This document shows, in pieces, positions 15,689 through 22,949 of a stretch of 64,000 nucleotides of DNA. Each line of letters begins with the position of its first letter. The stretch's first letter is position 1. The stretch spans positions 1 through 64,000 of the forward strand of contig DATIPA010000256.1 in the NCBI GenBank assembly GCA_035472475.1, given 5' to 3'. The position numbers and the translations under genes were made by a program. The notes below the pieces were generated by a model. The model saw nothing but the letters and a program-made list of their open reading frames with translations. It searched no databases and was not told the DNA's origin. This DNA comes from JAFAXD01 sp035472475. Its GTDB lineage: Bacteria > Pseudomonadota > Alphaproteobacteria > Rhizobiales > Xanthobacteraceae.

Positions 15689-15951
15689 GCTCCGCTCTGG
15701 ACGGGATCCGCGATGCAGCGGAGGGCGCCTATCATGAGGCCGGGGACGCCATGCGCCGGTGGCCTCCCTACAACTCGGCGCACGAGGGACTCGGCGTCCT
15801 ACTCGAGGAGGTCAAGGAGCTTCAGGACCACGTGTTCATGAAACAAGCGGATCGGGACCTCGATGCAATGTATAAGGAGGCAATCCAGGTCGCCGCGGTC
15901 GCCTTGCGGTTCGCGGCCGAGCTCTGCACCGAGGAACGGGGGCGGCGGTGA
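15685..15951 (+). CDS. MazG-like nucleotide pyrophosphohydrolase
   Basis: 88 residues from GTG 15685. SAHEGLGVLLEEVKELQDHV supplies the EExxE metal-binding helix of MazG-type all-alpha NTP pyrophosphatases, followed by EAIQVAAVALRF. Such phage proteins may hydrolyse (d)NTPs or reduce alarmone-type signals. Single-domain length, smaller than host MazG. Confidence 0.65.
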   Translation: MSSALDGIRDAAEGAYHEAGDAMRRWPPYNSAHEGLGVLLEEVKELQDHVFMKQADRDLDAMYKEAIQVAAVALRFAAELCTEERGRR

Positions 15952-16151
15952 TCACCGTCGGCAGCATGAGCGCCGTGATCGTCAACGGAGGCAACGTCAA
16001 ACTGAAGACGGTGCATAGCGCACCGCATCTGGTCATCGAGCGCGCCGATGTCGCTGATGCCTGCATTGCGCTGCTCCTCGCCTACCCGGAAGCATGCGCA
16101 GAGGTCGCAGCGGCGCTCGAGGCGATGTACATGGGTCGGGCGCCGAGATGA
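15948..16151 (+). CDS. Small early protein, unknown
   Basis: 67 residues from GTG 15948. Beta start (GSMSAVIVNGGNVKLKTVHSA) and a helical end (DACIALLLAYPEACAEVAAA). GTGA and ATGA overlaps both sides. Confidence 0.45.
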   Translation: MITVGSMSAVIVNGGNVKLKTVHSAPHLVIERADVADACIALLLAYPEACAEVAAALEAMYMGRAPR

Positions 16152-16318
16152 CCGCGCGCATCGTCCACCCGCGCCCGCGGCTCGCGCCCGGCCCGATCGC
16201 CAAGCACAAGGGTGCCAAGTCCGGGCTCACGCCGCGCGCTCGCGAGATCCTGGATCGAATGAAGGCCATTGCTCGGGCTCGGCAGTGGTGGCTCGGGCGC
16301 AGGAAGACCAAGCCGTGA
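16148..16318 (+). CDS. Small basic protein
   Basis: 56 residues from ATG 16148, strongly basic (Arg/Lys about a quarter), with a central helix LTPRAREILDRMKAIARAR. Could bind nucleic acid. No family. Confidence 0.45.
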   Translation: MTARIVHPRPRLAPGPIAKHKGAKSGLTPRAREILDRMKAIARARQWWLGRRKTKP

Positions 16319-16614
16319 CGCGTTCGATCTTCGGCACCGCGTTCGACCGCTACGAGCATGGCGATCCGGCCCTGCAGACCCCGGGTATACTGCCAGTGCC
16401 GCGCCTTACGGCGATCCTGACTCGTACCGTGAACAACAGTGATCTCGCTCGCGTCGAGATCCTCGGGCCGGATGGCGTACCGATGTCGCGCCGCCGTATC
16501 AACGAACAGAACCGGCGCGAACACGGCACCGAGCGCGCCCCGACGCGCTGCACTGCCTGCAAGGAGCTCGGCCACGCGCGCAGCAACAAGCGGTGCCCGA
16601 GGTACGCAGCATGA
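16315..16614 (+). CDS. Protein with C-terminal zinc knuckle
   Basis: 99 residues from GTG 16315. The C-terminus reads CTACKELGHARSNKRCP (C-x2-C-x4-H-x6-C), strikingly like the GHxRxNKxCP knuckle of eukaryotic TAF1 and transposase-associated zinc knuckles. The body is beta-type (LTAILTRTVNNSDLARVEI). Second CCHC-type knuckle protein in the early region. Confidence 0.55.
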   Translation: MTRSIFGTAFDRYEHGDPALQTPGILPVPRLTAILTRTVNNSDLARVEILGPDGVPMSRRRINEQNRREHGTERAPTRCTACKELGHARSNKRCPRYAA

Positions 16615-16835
16615 CCCCGGCACTGATGATCTACGGCGCGATCACGATCATCGCGTTCGTGGTCCTGTTCATCGACATAGGACCCGGCCATCTGGGCTCC
16701 GCCCTGTTTATAGCGGTGGCATGGGGCCCGGTGATGCTCGCGATGGCCATCTCGTGGCTGATCGATGCTGCGCAGCAACGCGACCATGATAAGCTGTCCT
16801 CGGAGCAACCACATGACCGCGACCCGCCCACCTGA
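16611..16835 (+). CDS. Small membrane protein, two TM segments
   Basis: 74 residues from ATG 16611. TM1 ALMIYGAITIIAFVVLFIDI, TM2 LGSALFIAVAWGPVMLAMAI, then a charged cytoplasmic tail. Topology is holin-like but it sits far from the lysis cassette, just before packaging genes. Function unknown. Confidence 0.55.
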   Translation: MTPALMIYGAITIIAFVVLFIDIGPGHLGSALFIAVAWGPVMLAMAISWLIDAAQQRDHDKLSSEQPHDRDPPT

Positions 16836-17313
16836 CTACATCCATGCCCTGGCGCTGACCCGACTCGAGGAGATGATGATCGCGGCCAGGCCGTGGTCCA
16901 GCATCGTCCGGACGCTGACCGATGAGAAGTTCCTCGAGAACCACTCGGACCCCGAGCAGACCGCGGTGCGCTGGCGTCAGGCCGTGCAGCAGCGGTGGCG
17001 CACCGAGGACGTCGAGATGCGCCCTGCCCGCAAGGACCTGTGGCGCGCGCGGCTCGAGAACCTGTACGGGCAGCTGCTCGAGCAGGCTCTCGCGGCCAAG
17101 AGCGAGTTCGCCCGGTCGCTGTACTTCGGCGAGGCGATTAAAATCGCCAAGCTGTCGATCGACCTCGACGGGCTCAGCGCGCCGATCGCGGTGCGGCACG
17201 AGGGCCGGCTGGACGTCGCAGCGATGTCGCCGAGCGAGCGCGAGGCCGAGATCAAGATGCTGCTGGCCAAGCGCGAGGCCGCGCGGGCCGCGGCGGCTGG
17301 TGGAGGGAATTGA
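16813..17313 (+). CDS. Probable terminase small subunit
   Basis: 166 residues from ATG 16813 (GGAG upstream; 23-base overlap). N-terminal helical part that could be an HTH (EEMMIAARPWSSIVRTLTDE), a long central helix fit for oligomerisation (LYGQLLEQALAAKSEFARSL), then DLDGLSAPIAV and a C-terminal MSPSEREAEIKMLLAKREA. This order and its place upstream of terL suit a small terminase that recognises the packaging site, but 2.6 kb of other genes intervene. Confidence 0.45.
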   Translation: MTATRPPDYIHALALTRLEEMMIAARPWSSIVRTLTDEKFLENHSDPEQTAVRWRQAVQQRWRTEDVEMRPARKDLWRARLENLYGQLLEQALAAKSEFARSLYFGEAIKIAKLSIDLDGLSAPIAVRHEGRLDVAAMSPSEREAEIKMLLAKREAARAAAAGGGN

Positions 17314-17314
17314 C

Positions 17315-17539
17315 ATGGCGCATCTACCGACATGCGGCCGGGAATGTCGGGGCGAGCCGGCATGCAGCGAGACGTGGCATAATGCCAGGAACCTCGCCGA
17401 GGCCCGCACGCTGGGCGCAATCCTGCCCTGCTACTGGACCACCGACCAGCGTGGTCGCGTCATCGATCTGACCGGCATGTCAGCATCCGATGTCGACGAG
17501 ATCATCGCTGTTTCGCGGATGATGAACGGTGTCCGATGA
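17315..17539 (+). CDS. Small Cys-rich protein
   Basis: 74 residues from ATG 17315, with GGAGGG upstream. N-terminal CGRECRGEPAC is a tight Cys cluster. C-terminal half RVIDLTGMSASDVDEIIAVSRM is alpha/beta. No family recognised. Confidence 0.5.
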   Translation: MAHLPTCGRECRGEPACSETWHNARNLAEARTLGAILPCYWTTDQRGRVIDLTGMSASDVDEIIAVSRMMNGVR

Positions 17540-17718
17540 ACAATTTCGAGGTCACGATGGCGCGTGAACTTGCCGCCGCGCAGGCAGCGGCGGATCGCGA
17601 GGATGAGGCGATGGCCCGCGCGGTCGCTGGCGGTCCGTTCTGGGGCGAGGGCAAGCCGGCCGTGCGTCCGGGCGATCTCGTCGGGCTGGCGGACTACCTG
17701 CCGAGGAAAGCGCGATGA
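17536..17718 (+). CDS. Small early protein, unknown
   Basis: 60 residues (ATGA overlap). Helical Ala/Glu start and a C-terminal VRPGDLVGLADYLPRKAR. Coupled to both neighbours. Confidence 0.45.
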   Translation: MNNFEVTMARELAAAQAAADREDEAMARAVAGGPFWGEGKPAVRPGDLVGLADYLPRKAR

Positions 17719-17915
17719 TCGACCGCGGGCGCAAGCGCAGGATGGAGACGGTCCCAGTGGATCGCCCGCAGCCGTATGAGGTCCGTTGGGAACATGGCCG
17801 GAGTACGGTCTGGGCGCAGCGCGGCGTCTTCGGCGCGACCTACTCCTGCGGTCGGCGCATCGACCCGCTGCCGACCGCCGACGAGCAGGCGTTCCCGCGC
17901 GAGGATGAGCCGTGA
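17715..17915 (+). CDS. Small early protein, unknown
   Basis: 66 residues (ATGA overlap). Basic start, beta centre (YEVRWEHGRSTVWAQRG) and acidic tail. No family. Confidence 0.45.
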   Translation: MIDRGRKRRMETVPVDRPQPYEVRWEHGRSTVWAQRGVFGATYSCGRRIDPLPTADEQAFPREDEP

Positions 17916-18103
17916 AGTGCGAAATCTGTGGCATGGAACAGCCGCCCGGGAGTCGCGGTTGGGTGGTGGCGTATCGTCCACCGCTTCCCCTGTTGCTGGA
18001 ATACATCGTCATGATTCCGGAGGATCGACCCAGGGGGCGAACGGTTTTCACCTGCGGCGACGCAGCATGTAGGCTGCGTGCAAAGGAGCATGGCGGTCCA
18101 TGA
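17912..18103 (+). CDS. Small zinc-ribbon protein
   Basis: 63 residues from GTG 17912. CEICGM at the start and FTCGDAACRLRA near the end give a four-Cys zinc ribbon of about 50 residues. Confidence 0.55.
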   Translation: MKCEICGMEQPPGSRGWVVAYRPPLPLLLEYIVMIPEDRPRGRTVFTCGDAACRLRAKEHGGP

Positions 18104-18705
18104 CCGAAGTCCGTTGCCACTGCTGTGGGATCCGGCTCGAGGGTGAGCGCGCCGCGATCCGCCGTTGCATCCTGTGCGACATGTGCGATCGACGCCATGG
18201 CGATGAGCTCCAGGTCCACGTGACCGCGCTAGTACGGAATGGCGTGATCGACCTGTGGCACGGCGTCACGCGGATGCTGGTCGACGACGCACACGTCGCC
18301 GGGCTGCTCGCGATCGTCGCGGTGGAGGACGCCGGCGGCTTGGTGAGCGGCTGGCCAACCGTACTCGAGTTCGTGCCGCGCTGGCGGGTGATGATCGGCC
18401 GGGCCCGGGCGCGCGACGAGCTGCCGGACGTCACGCTCGTGCTGAACGCGGTGCTCGCGCGCTACCTGCCGGCGCAGAATAGCCATGCATTGCGGACGGC
18501 GATCTCGATCGACATGACCGACGCCATGTGCCTGATCGACCCCAGCATCGTCAGCGTCGATGTGACGTGCGAACAGGATGCGCTCGATGCGGAGTACCTG
18601 ATGATCAACGTGATAGCCAACGTGCCGACGCTCGGACAGACCGCGATGGCACCGGACATCCAGATCCCGGACAGCGTGATGCGCGGACCGCGGGGGCAGG
18701 CGTGA
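18100..18705 (+). CDS. Protein with N-terminal zinc finger
   Basis: 201 residues (ATGA overlap). Residues 6-29 hold CHCCG ... CILCDMC, a treble-clef-type metal site, followed by an alpha/beta body (GLLAIVAVEDAGGLVSGW, DVTLVLNAVLARYLPA) and a C-terminal MAPDIQIPDS. The body suggests a substrate or ligand domain; no family recognised. Confidence 0.55.
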   Translation: MTEVRCHCCGIRLEGERAAIRRCILCDMCDRRHGDELQVHVTALVRNGVIDLWHGVTRMLVDDAHVAGLLAIVAVEDAGGLVSGWPTVLEFVPRWRVMIGRARARDELPDVTLVLNAVLARYLPAQNSHALRTAISIDMTDAMCLIDPSIVSVDVTCEQDALDAEYLMINVIANVPTLGQTAMAPDIQIPDSVMRGPRGQA

Positions 18706-19277
18706 TCGCTGCGCTGTTCGTCCAACGGGATGGCGTCTACTTCGGGATCCCCGACGTCGACCCATGGGACGAGGAACGCGACGCTCGGCTCTACGCGGGG
18801 CCGTTTCCGGTGGTCGCGCATCCGCCGTGCGCTCGCTGGTGTCGCTTGGCTGCGTTGGTGGAGTCGACCGGAGGGGCCAAGCGCGGAGACGATGGCGGTT
18901 GCTTTGCTGCGGCGCTTGCATCGGTGCGCGCATGGGGGGGCGTGCTGGAGCATCCTGCGTGGTCGGAGGCGTGGCCCGCGTTCGGTCTGACGAAACCCCG
19001 CGCGAGAGGTTGGCAGCGAACGATGGACGGCGGGTTTGTGGCGAGCGTTGACCAGGGTGCGTATGGCCATCTCGCGCCTAAGGCGACATGGCTGTATGCG
19101 TTCGGCGTGGCGGTCACCCCGCTCCGAACCTCGCGTCCCAAGGCGCGCATGGTGGTGACCACGAGCAGGCGGCAGCGTGGACATATGCCGGAGATGCCGA
19201 AGTCGCAGCGGTCACGCACGCCGCTGGAGTTTCGCGACGTCCTGCTCGACATGGCACGGGCCGCGGGGCAGGCGTGA
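18702..19277 (+). CDS. Methylase-like phage protein with PPC motif
   Basis: 191 residues from GTG 18702. Contains FPVVAHPPCARWCRLA, GGVLEHPAWSEAWPAFGL, APKATWLYAFGV and a C-terminal RTPLEFRDVLLDMA. I recall phage proteins of this layout being annotated as DNA-methylase-related because of the PPC motif shared with cytosine-C5 enzymes, but a SAM-binding FxGxG motif is not evident. Next to a bona fide methyltransferase. Confidence 0.6.
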   Translation: MIAALFVQRDGVYFGIPDVDPWDEERDARLYAGPFPVVAHPPCARWCRLAALVESTGGAKRGDDGGCFAAALASVRAWGGVLEHPAWSEAWPAFGLTKPRARGWQRTMDGGFVASVDQGAYGHLAPKATWLYAFGVAVTPLRTSRPKARMVVTTSRRQRGHMPEMPKSQRSRTPLEFRDVLLDMARAAGQA

Positions 19278-19939
19278 CCCCTTACTACGAGGCCGACGGA
19301 ATTTTCATCTACCACGGCGATTGCGCCGAGATCGCGCCCCAGCTCGGGATGTTCGACCTGCTCTGCACGGACCCGCCGTATGGGATCGGGGAGGCGCGAA
19401 AGAACCACGGCGAGATCCGCAAAGCGCCAGGCGGTGGCAAATTCCGGGTCAAGCCGAGCGACCGCGATGATTGGGACGACGCTCCGCCAGGGCAGCCGCT
19501 GATCGACGGTCTCCGCTCCAAGGCGCGCTGGCAATGTCTGTTCGGCGGAAATTACTTCGCGATGCCGCCATCGCCGTGCTGGCTGGTTTGGGACAAGGAG
19601 AATGGCGAAACTGACTTCGCCGACGCGGAACTCGCGTGGACCAACTACACCGGCGCGGTTCGCCTGCGTCGCCACCGTTGGAACGGGATGCTCCGACTCG
19701 GCAACGAGCAGCGCTACCACCCGACTCAGAAACCCCTCGCGGTGATGACCTGGGCCATCTCGCTGTGCCCTGAGCGACCGACCAGCGTGTTCGACCCGTT
19801 CATGGGCAGCGGCACTACGCTGCGCGCCTGCAAGGACCTCGGGATTCCGCGCGCCGTCGGGATCGAGCGCGAGGAGAAGTACTGCGAGATCGCGGTGCGG
19901 AGGTTGGCGCAGCGCACGCTGTTCGACGCAGGGACATAG
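19274..19939 (+). CDS. DNA methyltransferase (N6-adenine/N4-cytosine, beta-type order)
   Basis: 221 residues from GTG 19274 (GTGA overlap). Motif IV LLCTDPPYGIG near residue 33, then HPTQKPLAVMTWAI and motif I FDPFMGSGTTLRAC near residue 175, followed by GIPRAVGIEREEKYCEIAVRRL. Complete, compact orphan methyltransferase. With the enzyme at 5924 and the PPC protein beside it, the phage appears heavily invested in modifying its DNA. Confidence 0.9.
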   Translation: MTPYYEADGIFIYHGDCAEIAPQLGMFDLLCTDPPYGIGEARKNHGEIRKAPGGGKFRVKPSDRDDWDDAPPGQPLIDGLRSKARWQCLFGGNYFAMPPSPCWLVWDKENGETDFADAELAWTNYTGAVRLRRHRWNGMLRLGNEQRYHPTQKPLAVMTWAISLCPERPTSVFDPFMGSGTTLRACKDLGIPRAVGIEREEKYCEIAVRRLAQRTLFDAGT

Positions 19940-19945
19940 CCGGTC

Positions 19946-21538
19946 GTGGTCGCGCCCGCCGCGCCGGACTGGGACGATGGCGAGGATCTGCGGCTCGCCG
20001 AGCTGCTGGACGCGCAGCACGGCGGAGAAGGGCTTGAGGCATATATCCGCCGGGTCTCGCCACGTCTGCCGCCGCCACGCCACATCCGCCCGCTGATCGA
20101 TCTGTGGGAGCGGACCCGCCACGAGCGGGTGCTCTGCGTGGTCGAGATGCCGCCGCGCCACGTTAAGACCACGACGGGGATGCATGCGCTCGCCTGGCGG
20201 ATGCTGCGCGATCCGACGCTGATGAACGGGTTCGCCACGTTCGGCGACAAGTTCGCGGCGAGCCGTTCGCGGATCGTCCGCTCGTACGCGAAGGGCGGCG
20301 GTGTCGTGGTGCCGCGCGACAACAGCAACGCGCATGAATGGGGTACCGGGTACCTCGGCGGCGGGCTGCTCGCACACGGCTACCGCGGCGAGTGGACCGG
20401 ACGCGGGATCACCGGCGTCGCATTGCTCGACGACCTGTACAAGGACCGCGCCGACGCCGAGAGCGAAGTGGTCCGCCAGCACGTGTGGGAGTGGTTCACC
20501 GACGTGCTCTGGACGCGGCTCGAGCCGGGCTCATCGGTGATCATCCAGTTCACGCGCTGGCACCATGACGATCTGATCGGGCGGATCCTTCAAGGCAAGT
20601 TCGCCGGGTATCGCTTCGAGCGCCTGTGCCTGCCCGCGGTCTGCGAGGATGAGAACGACGGCAGCGATCGGAAGCTCGGGGAGGCGCTCTGGCCCGAGCA
20701 GTATCCGATCGAGGAGCTGCGCCGTCGCGAAGTCTCGATGGGGGATTACAGCTGGTCAGCAATGTACCAGCAGCGGCCCAGGCCGAAGGGTGCCGAGGTG
20801 TTCCTCGAACCGGGCCGCTTCTCGCTGCGCGAGTGGGTGCCCGATGGCCACCGCCTGCTGATCTGCGCGGACCCGGCGGCGAGCGAGGACACGCGGGCCG
20901 ACTACTCGGCGCTGTTCGTGCTCGCCAAAAAAGGCGAGGGCAGCGACATGATCGTGTGGGTGCTCTATGGCTGGCGCGGCCAGGTCACGATCCCGGCGTT
21001 CGCGCGCAAGCTGCACGCGGTGTCGGTATTGTTCGGGAAGTGGGGCCGGGTGCCGGTCGTGGTCGAGTCGGTCGCGGGCTTCAAGGCGGTGCCGCAGACG
21101 CTCAAGGAGATCGAGCCGCGCCTGCTCGTGCGGCCGGCGCGGATGGGCATGCCGATCGGCGCCGAGGATGCTGCGCACAAGATCAGCAATACGCCGGTCA
21201 ACAAGTTCTTGCGCTCGCAGCCGTGCGCGGCGGCATGGAACGCGGGCCGGGTGCGGGTGCCGCTCGATGCCGAACTCGAGTGGAACCCCATCACCTGCCG
21301 GTTCGAGGACGCCAGGCCGGTGCCGGGCGGCGTGCTGCTCATGCCGCGCCAGCTCCGCGCCGGGGTTGCGCCGGGCGTGACGTGGGCCGACGAGCTCATC
21401 CAAGAGGCCAGCATGTTCACCGGCGTGAACGATGCGGAGGATGACCAGGTGGATGCGCTCGCCCATGGATTCAACGACCTGATCGGCGCGCGTCGGGCTC
21501 CGCGCGGCGCGGTTCGAAATCGAAATCCGTACGGATAA
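19946..21538 (+). CDS. terL: Terminase large subunit
   Basis: 530 residues from GTG 19946. ATPase: Walker-A-like MPPRHVKTTTG (about 72-82), Walker B GVALLDDLYKD (about 157-167), coupling motif FTRWHHDDLIGR. Nuclease: ADPAASEDTRADYSAL (about 311-326), VVVESVAGFKAV, and the final Asp in DAEDDQVDALAHGFNDL. It packages DNA into proheads and cuts concatemers. Length and motif order are normal. Confidence 0.95.
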   Translation: MVAPAAPDWDDGEDLRLAELLDAQHGGEGLEAYIRRVSPRLPPPRHIRPLIDLWERTRHERVLCVVEMPPRHVKTTTGMHALAWRMLRDPTLMNGFATFGDKFAASRSRIVRSYAKGGGVVVPRDNSNAHEWGTGYLGGGLLAHGYRGEWTGRGITGVALLDDLYKDRADAESEVVRQHVWEWFTDVLWTRLEPGSSVIIQFTRWHHDDLIGRILQGKFAGYRFERLCLPAVCEDENDGSDRKLGEALWPEQYPIEELRRREVSMGDYSWSAMYQQRPRPKGAEVFLEPGRFSLREWVPDGHRLLICADPAASEDTRADYSALFVLAKKGEGSDMIVWVLYGWRGQVTIPAFARKLHAVSVLFGKWGRVPVVVESVAGFKAVPQTLKEIEPRLLVRPARMGMPIGAEDAAHKISNTPVNKFLRSQPCAAAWNAGRVRVPLDAELEWNPITCRFEDARPVPGGVLLMPRQLRAGVAPGVTWADELIQEASMFTGVNDAEDDQVDALAHGFNDLIGARRAPRGAVRNRNPYG

Positions 21539-21559
21539 TCAGCATGTTACCGATGGAGC

Positions 21560-21593
21560 TTGACAAATAACGTAGCGGTGATACAAACACAAC
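21560..21593 (+). promoter_or_regulatory. Leaderless promoter with operator
   Basis: TTGACA (21560-21565), 16-base spacer, TACAAA (21582-21587), 6 bases to ATG 21594. Operator GTAGCGGTGATAC (21572-21584), one mismatch. Confidence 0.72.
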
Positions 21594-21824
21594 ATGACCA
21601 AGGACATCAAGGAAACGGCCAGGGCGCGCTATAACCGCCTCGGCATGCAGGCCCTCCAGGCGGTCCGCCGCGGCGGCCCGATGGCCTCGAGCAAGCTGGC
21701 ATCGATGCTTGGCATCTCGGAATCCGTGCTTCACCGGGTGACCGGGTCGGACACAGGTAGGGGGATGCTCTACAAGGACGGGGTTTGGATCGCACCGCAT
21801 CATGGAGGTGGAGGTGGGCTGTGA
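21594..21824 (+). CDS. Small HTH-type protein
   Basis: 76 residues, leaderless. RYNRLGMQALQAVRRGGPMASSKLASMLGISESVLHRVTGSD is built like a winged-helix/HTH unit, and the tail is HHGGGGGL. Sits between terL and the head genes under an operator-bearing promoter. Might be a small regulator. Confidence 0.55.
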   Translation: MTKDIKETARARYNRLGMQALQAVRRGGPMASSKLASMLGISESVLHRVTGSDTGRGMLYKDGVWIAPHHGGGGGL

Positions 21825-21912
21825 ACACCGCCGAGCGGCCCCGTTGCCTCCGGGAATGAAGGTACCCACAGACGACAAGCTGTAGGCGAAAATTTTGCGG
21901 TAGGATGGCGAC
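21825..21912 (+). promoter_or_regulatory. Intergenic spacer with a -10-like box
   Basis: 88 bases without a gene. TAGGAT (21901-21906) lies 6 bases before ATG 21913, the leaderless geometry, but no good -35 is visible 16-18 bases upstream and no operator is present. Confidence 0.35.
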
Positions 21913-22332
21913 ATGGCCGACCTTGATCGTCTGGCAGCCCTGAACGCGCGGATCGCGGACGCGGCGATCGACCCGGCCGTGTTTGCGCAGATCGTGAACG
22001 CGCTCCCCGACGGGCTCGTGGTGATCAACGAGGCTGCGGAGGTGCGCTTCGTTAACATGCAGGTCGAGCTCATGTTCGGCTACCCGAGGGCCGACTTGCT
22101 CGGCGAGCCGGTGCACAAGTTGCTCGACCCGTCGATCCGCGAGCAGCACGCCAAGCACATCGCTGGATTCTTCGTGAACCCGACGCCGCGCCCGATGAAC
22201 TTTGCGCGCGTGCTCGACGGTCGGCATGCGAACGGGCGCAAGGTGCAGGTGCAGATCTCGATCGCGCCGCTGATCGCCGATGAGGGCGTGCTCGCGATCG
22301 CCGTGATCAGGCGGGTCGCCGGTGGCCAGTAA
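21913..22332 (+). CDS. Stand-alone PAS-domain protein
   Basis: 139 residues, ATG 6 bases after TAGGAT. Residues 27-136 are a single PAS domain: LPDGLVVINEAAEVRFVN, AEVRFVNMQVELMFGYPRAD, LLGEPVHKLLDP, REQHAKHIAGFF and the C-terminal strands RKVQVQISIAPLIADEG. PAS domains sense ligands, redox or light, or mediate dimerisation, and are normally attached to kinases or other outputs. Here the protein is nothing but PAS and lies between terminase and portal. Its next gene is a membrane-anchored coiled coil that could be a partner. Confidence 0.8.
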   Translation: MADLDRLAALNARIADAAIDPAVFAQIVNALPDGLVVINEAAEVRFVNMQVELMFGYPRADLLGEPVHKLLDPSIREQHAKHIAGFFVNPTPRPMNFARVLDGRHANGRKVQVQISIAPLIADEGVLAIAVIRRVAGGQ

Positions 22333-22594
22333 ATCCCCGGTCGCCGAGCGCGATGGGCTCGTTGAACTCCAGTTCCGGCAGGTGACCGTGGCGCTCGACA
22401 AGTTCGAGACGAAGCTCGACGCGATCGTGGCCGAGGTCGCGGCGCTGCGGTCCCGCGAGATCAGCGAGCTCAACTCGAAGATCGCCGTCCTGCAGGACCG
22501 GGCCGGGCGCAGCGGTGCGATCGCCGGTGTGATCGCCGGCGCGGTGATCAGTGGGATCGTGAGCCTGGTCATCGAGGTACTCGCGAAGCGTTGA
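22322..22594 (+). CDS. Coiled-coil protein with C-terminal TM anchor
   Basis: 90 residues from GTG 22322 (11-base overlap with the PAS gene). Coiled coil at about 18-60 (VALDKFETKLDAIVAEVAAL, ISELNSKIAVLQDRA) then a transmembrane helix (GVIAGAVISGIVSLVIEV). Resembles XhlA-type and similar small phage membrane proteins; partner of the PAS protein or of a lysis function are both possible. Confidence 0.55.
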   Translation: MASKSPVAERDGLVELQFRQVTVALDKFETKLDAIVAEVAALRSREISELNSKIAVLQDRAGRSGAIAGVIAGAVISGIVSLVIEVLAKR

Positions 22595-22625
22595 CGTCGT
22601 CGCATAGGCATGCTACAAACTTGGC
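22591..22625 (+). promoter_or_regulatory. Leaderless promoter with degenerate operator
   Basis: TTGACG (22591-22596), 17-base spacer, TACAAA (22614-22619), 6 bases to ATG 22626. Operator ATAGGCATGCTAC (22604-22616), one mismatch. Confidence 0.7.
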
Positions 22626-22697
22626 ATGGCCAAGATCACTGCCTCGGAAAAGAAGGAACGGGCGTCGCGGTACAGTAGGCCCATCAAGATATTTTGA
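22626..22697 (+). CDS. 23-residue leaderless peptide
   Basis: ATG 22626 sits exactly 6 bases after TACAAA of a complete promoter and opens a 23-codon frame (MAKITASEKKERASRYSRPI, then KIF, TGA 22695-22697). Basic. Either a real micropeptide or a leader that couples to the GTG at 22707, ten bases downstream. Confidence 0.45.
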   Translation: MAKITASEKKERASRYSRPIKIF

Positions 22698-22706
22698 GCG
22701 GTTGTC

Positions 22707-22931
22707 GTGCGCTACGGTCGTAGCGTTCCAGATGGATTCCTGCCGGTGTTCTCGGTCGATACCGAGGAACAGGCTCGACAGCTCATCCTCCTGACTTGTC
22801 CCCGGGATGCGGAGGGCACCCACTACGCCCGCGAGTTGGCGCAAGAACAGACCCTGGAGAATTTGCAGGCGTTCAGCGACAAGTGCGCCAAGGGGTGGGA
22901 GATGATGCAGGCTGCAGCGCGAAGGAAGTGA
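22707..22931 (+). CDS. Small protein, unknown
   Basis: 74 residues from GTG 22707, shortly after the 23-codon frame. DGFLPVFSVDTEEQARQLI followed by a helix (RELAQEQTLENLQAFSDKCA). Start is uncertain because no ribosome site is clear; translation may depend on reinitiation after the upstream peptide. Confidence 0.5.
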   Translation: MRYGRSVPDGFLPVFSVDTEEQARQLILLTCPRDAEGTHYARELAQEQTLENLQAFSDKCAKGWEMMQAAARRK

Positions 22932-22949
22932 CCTGCGGTAGGATGGGGC

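Noticed and set aside
16611..16835. Holin
   Set aside because: Two-TM topology fits, but it is adjacent to packaging genes and far from the endolysin at 54960; no other support.
18791..20482. A 563-codon minus-strand open frame across the methylase/terminase junction
   Set aside because: It lies opposite well-recognised forward genes, has Arg/Pro/Ala/His-rich composition and no promoter, as expected for third-position GC shadow frames.
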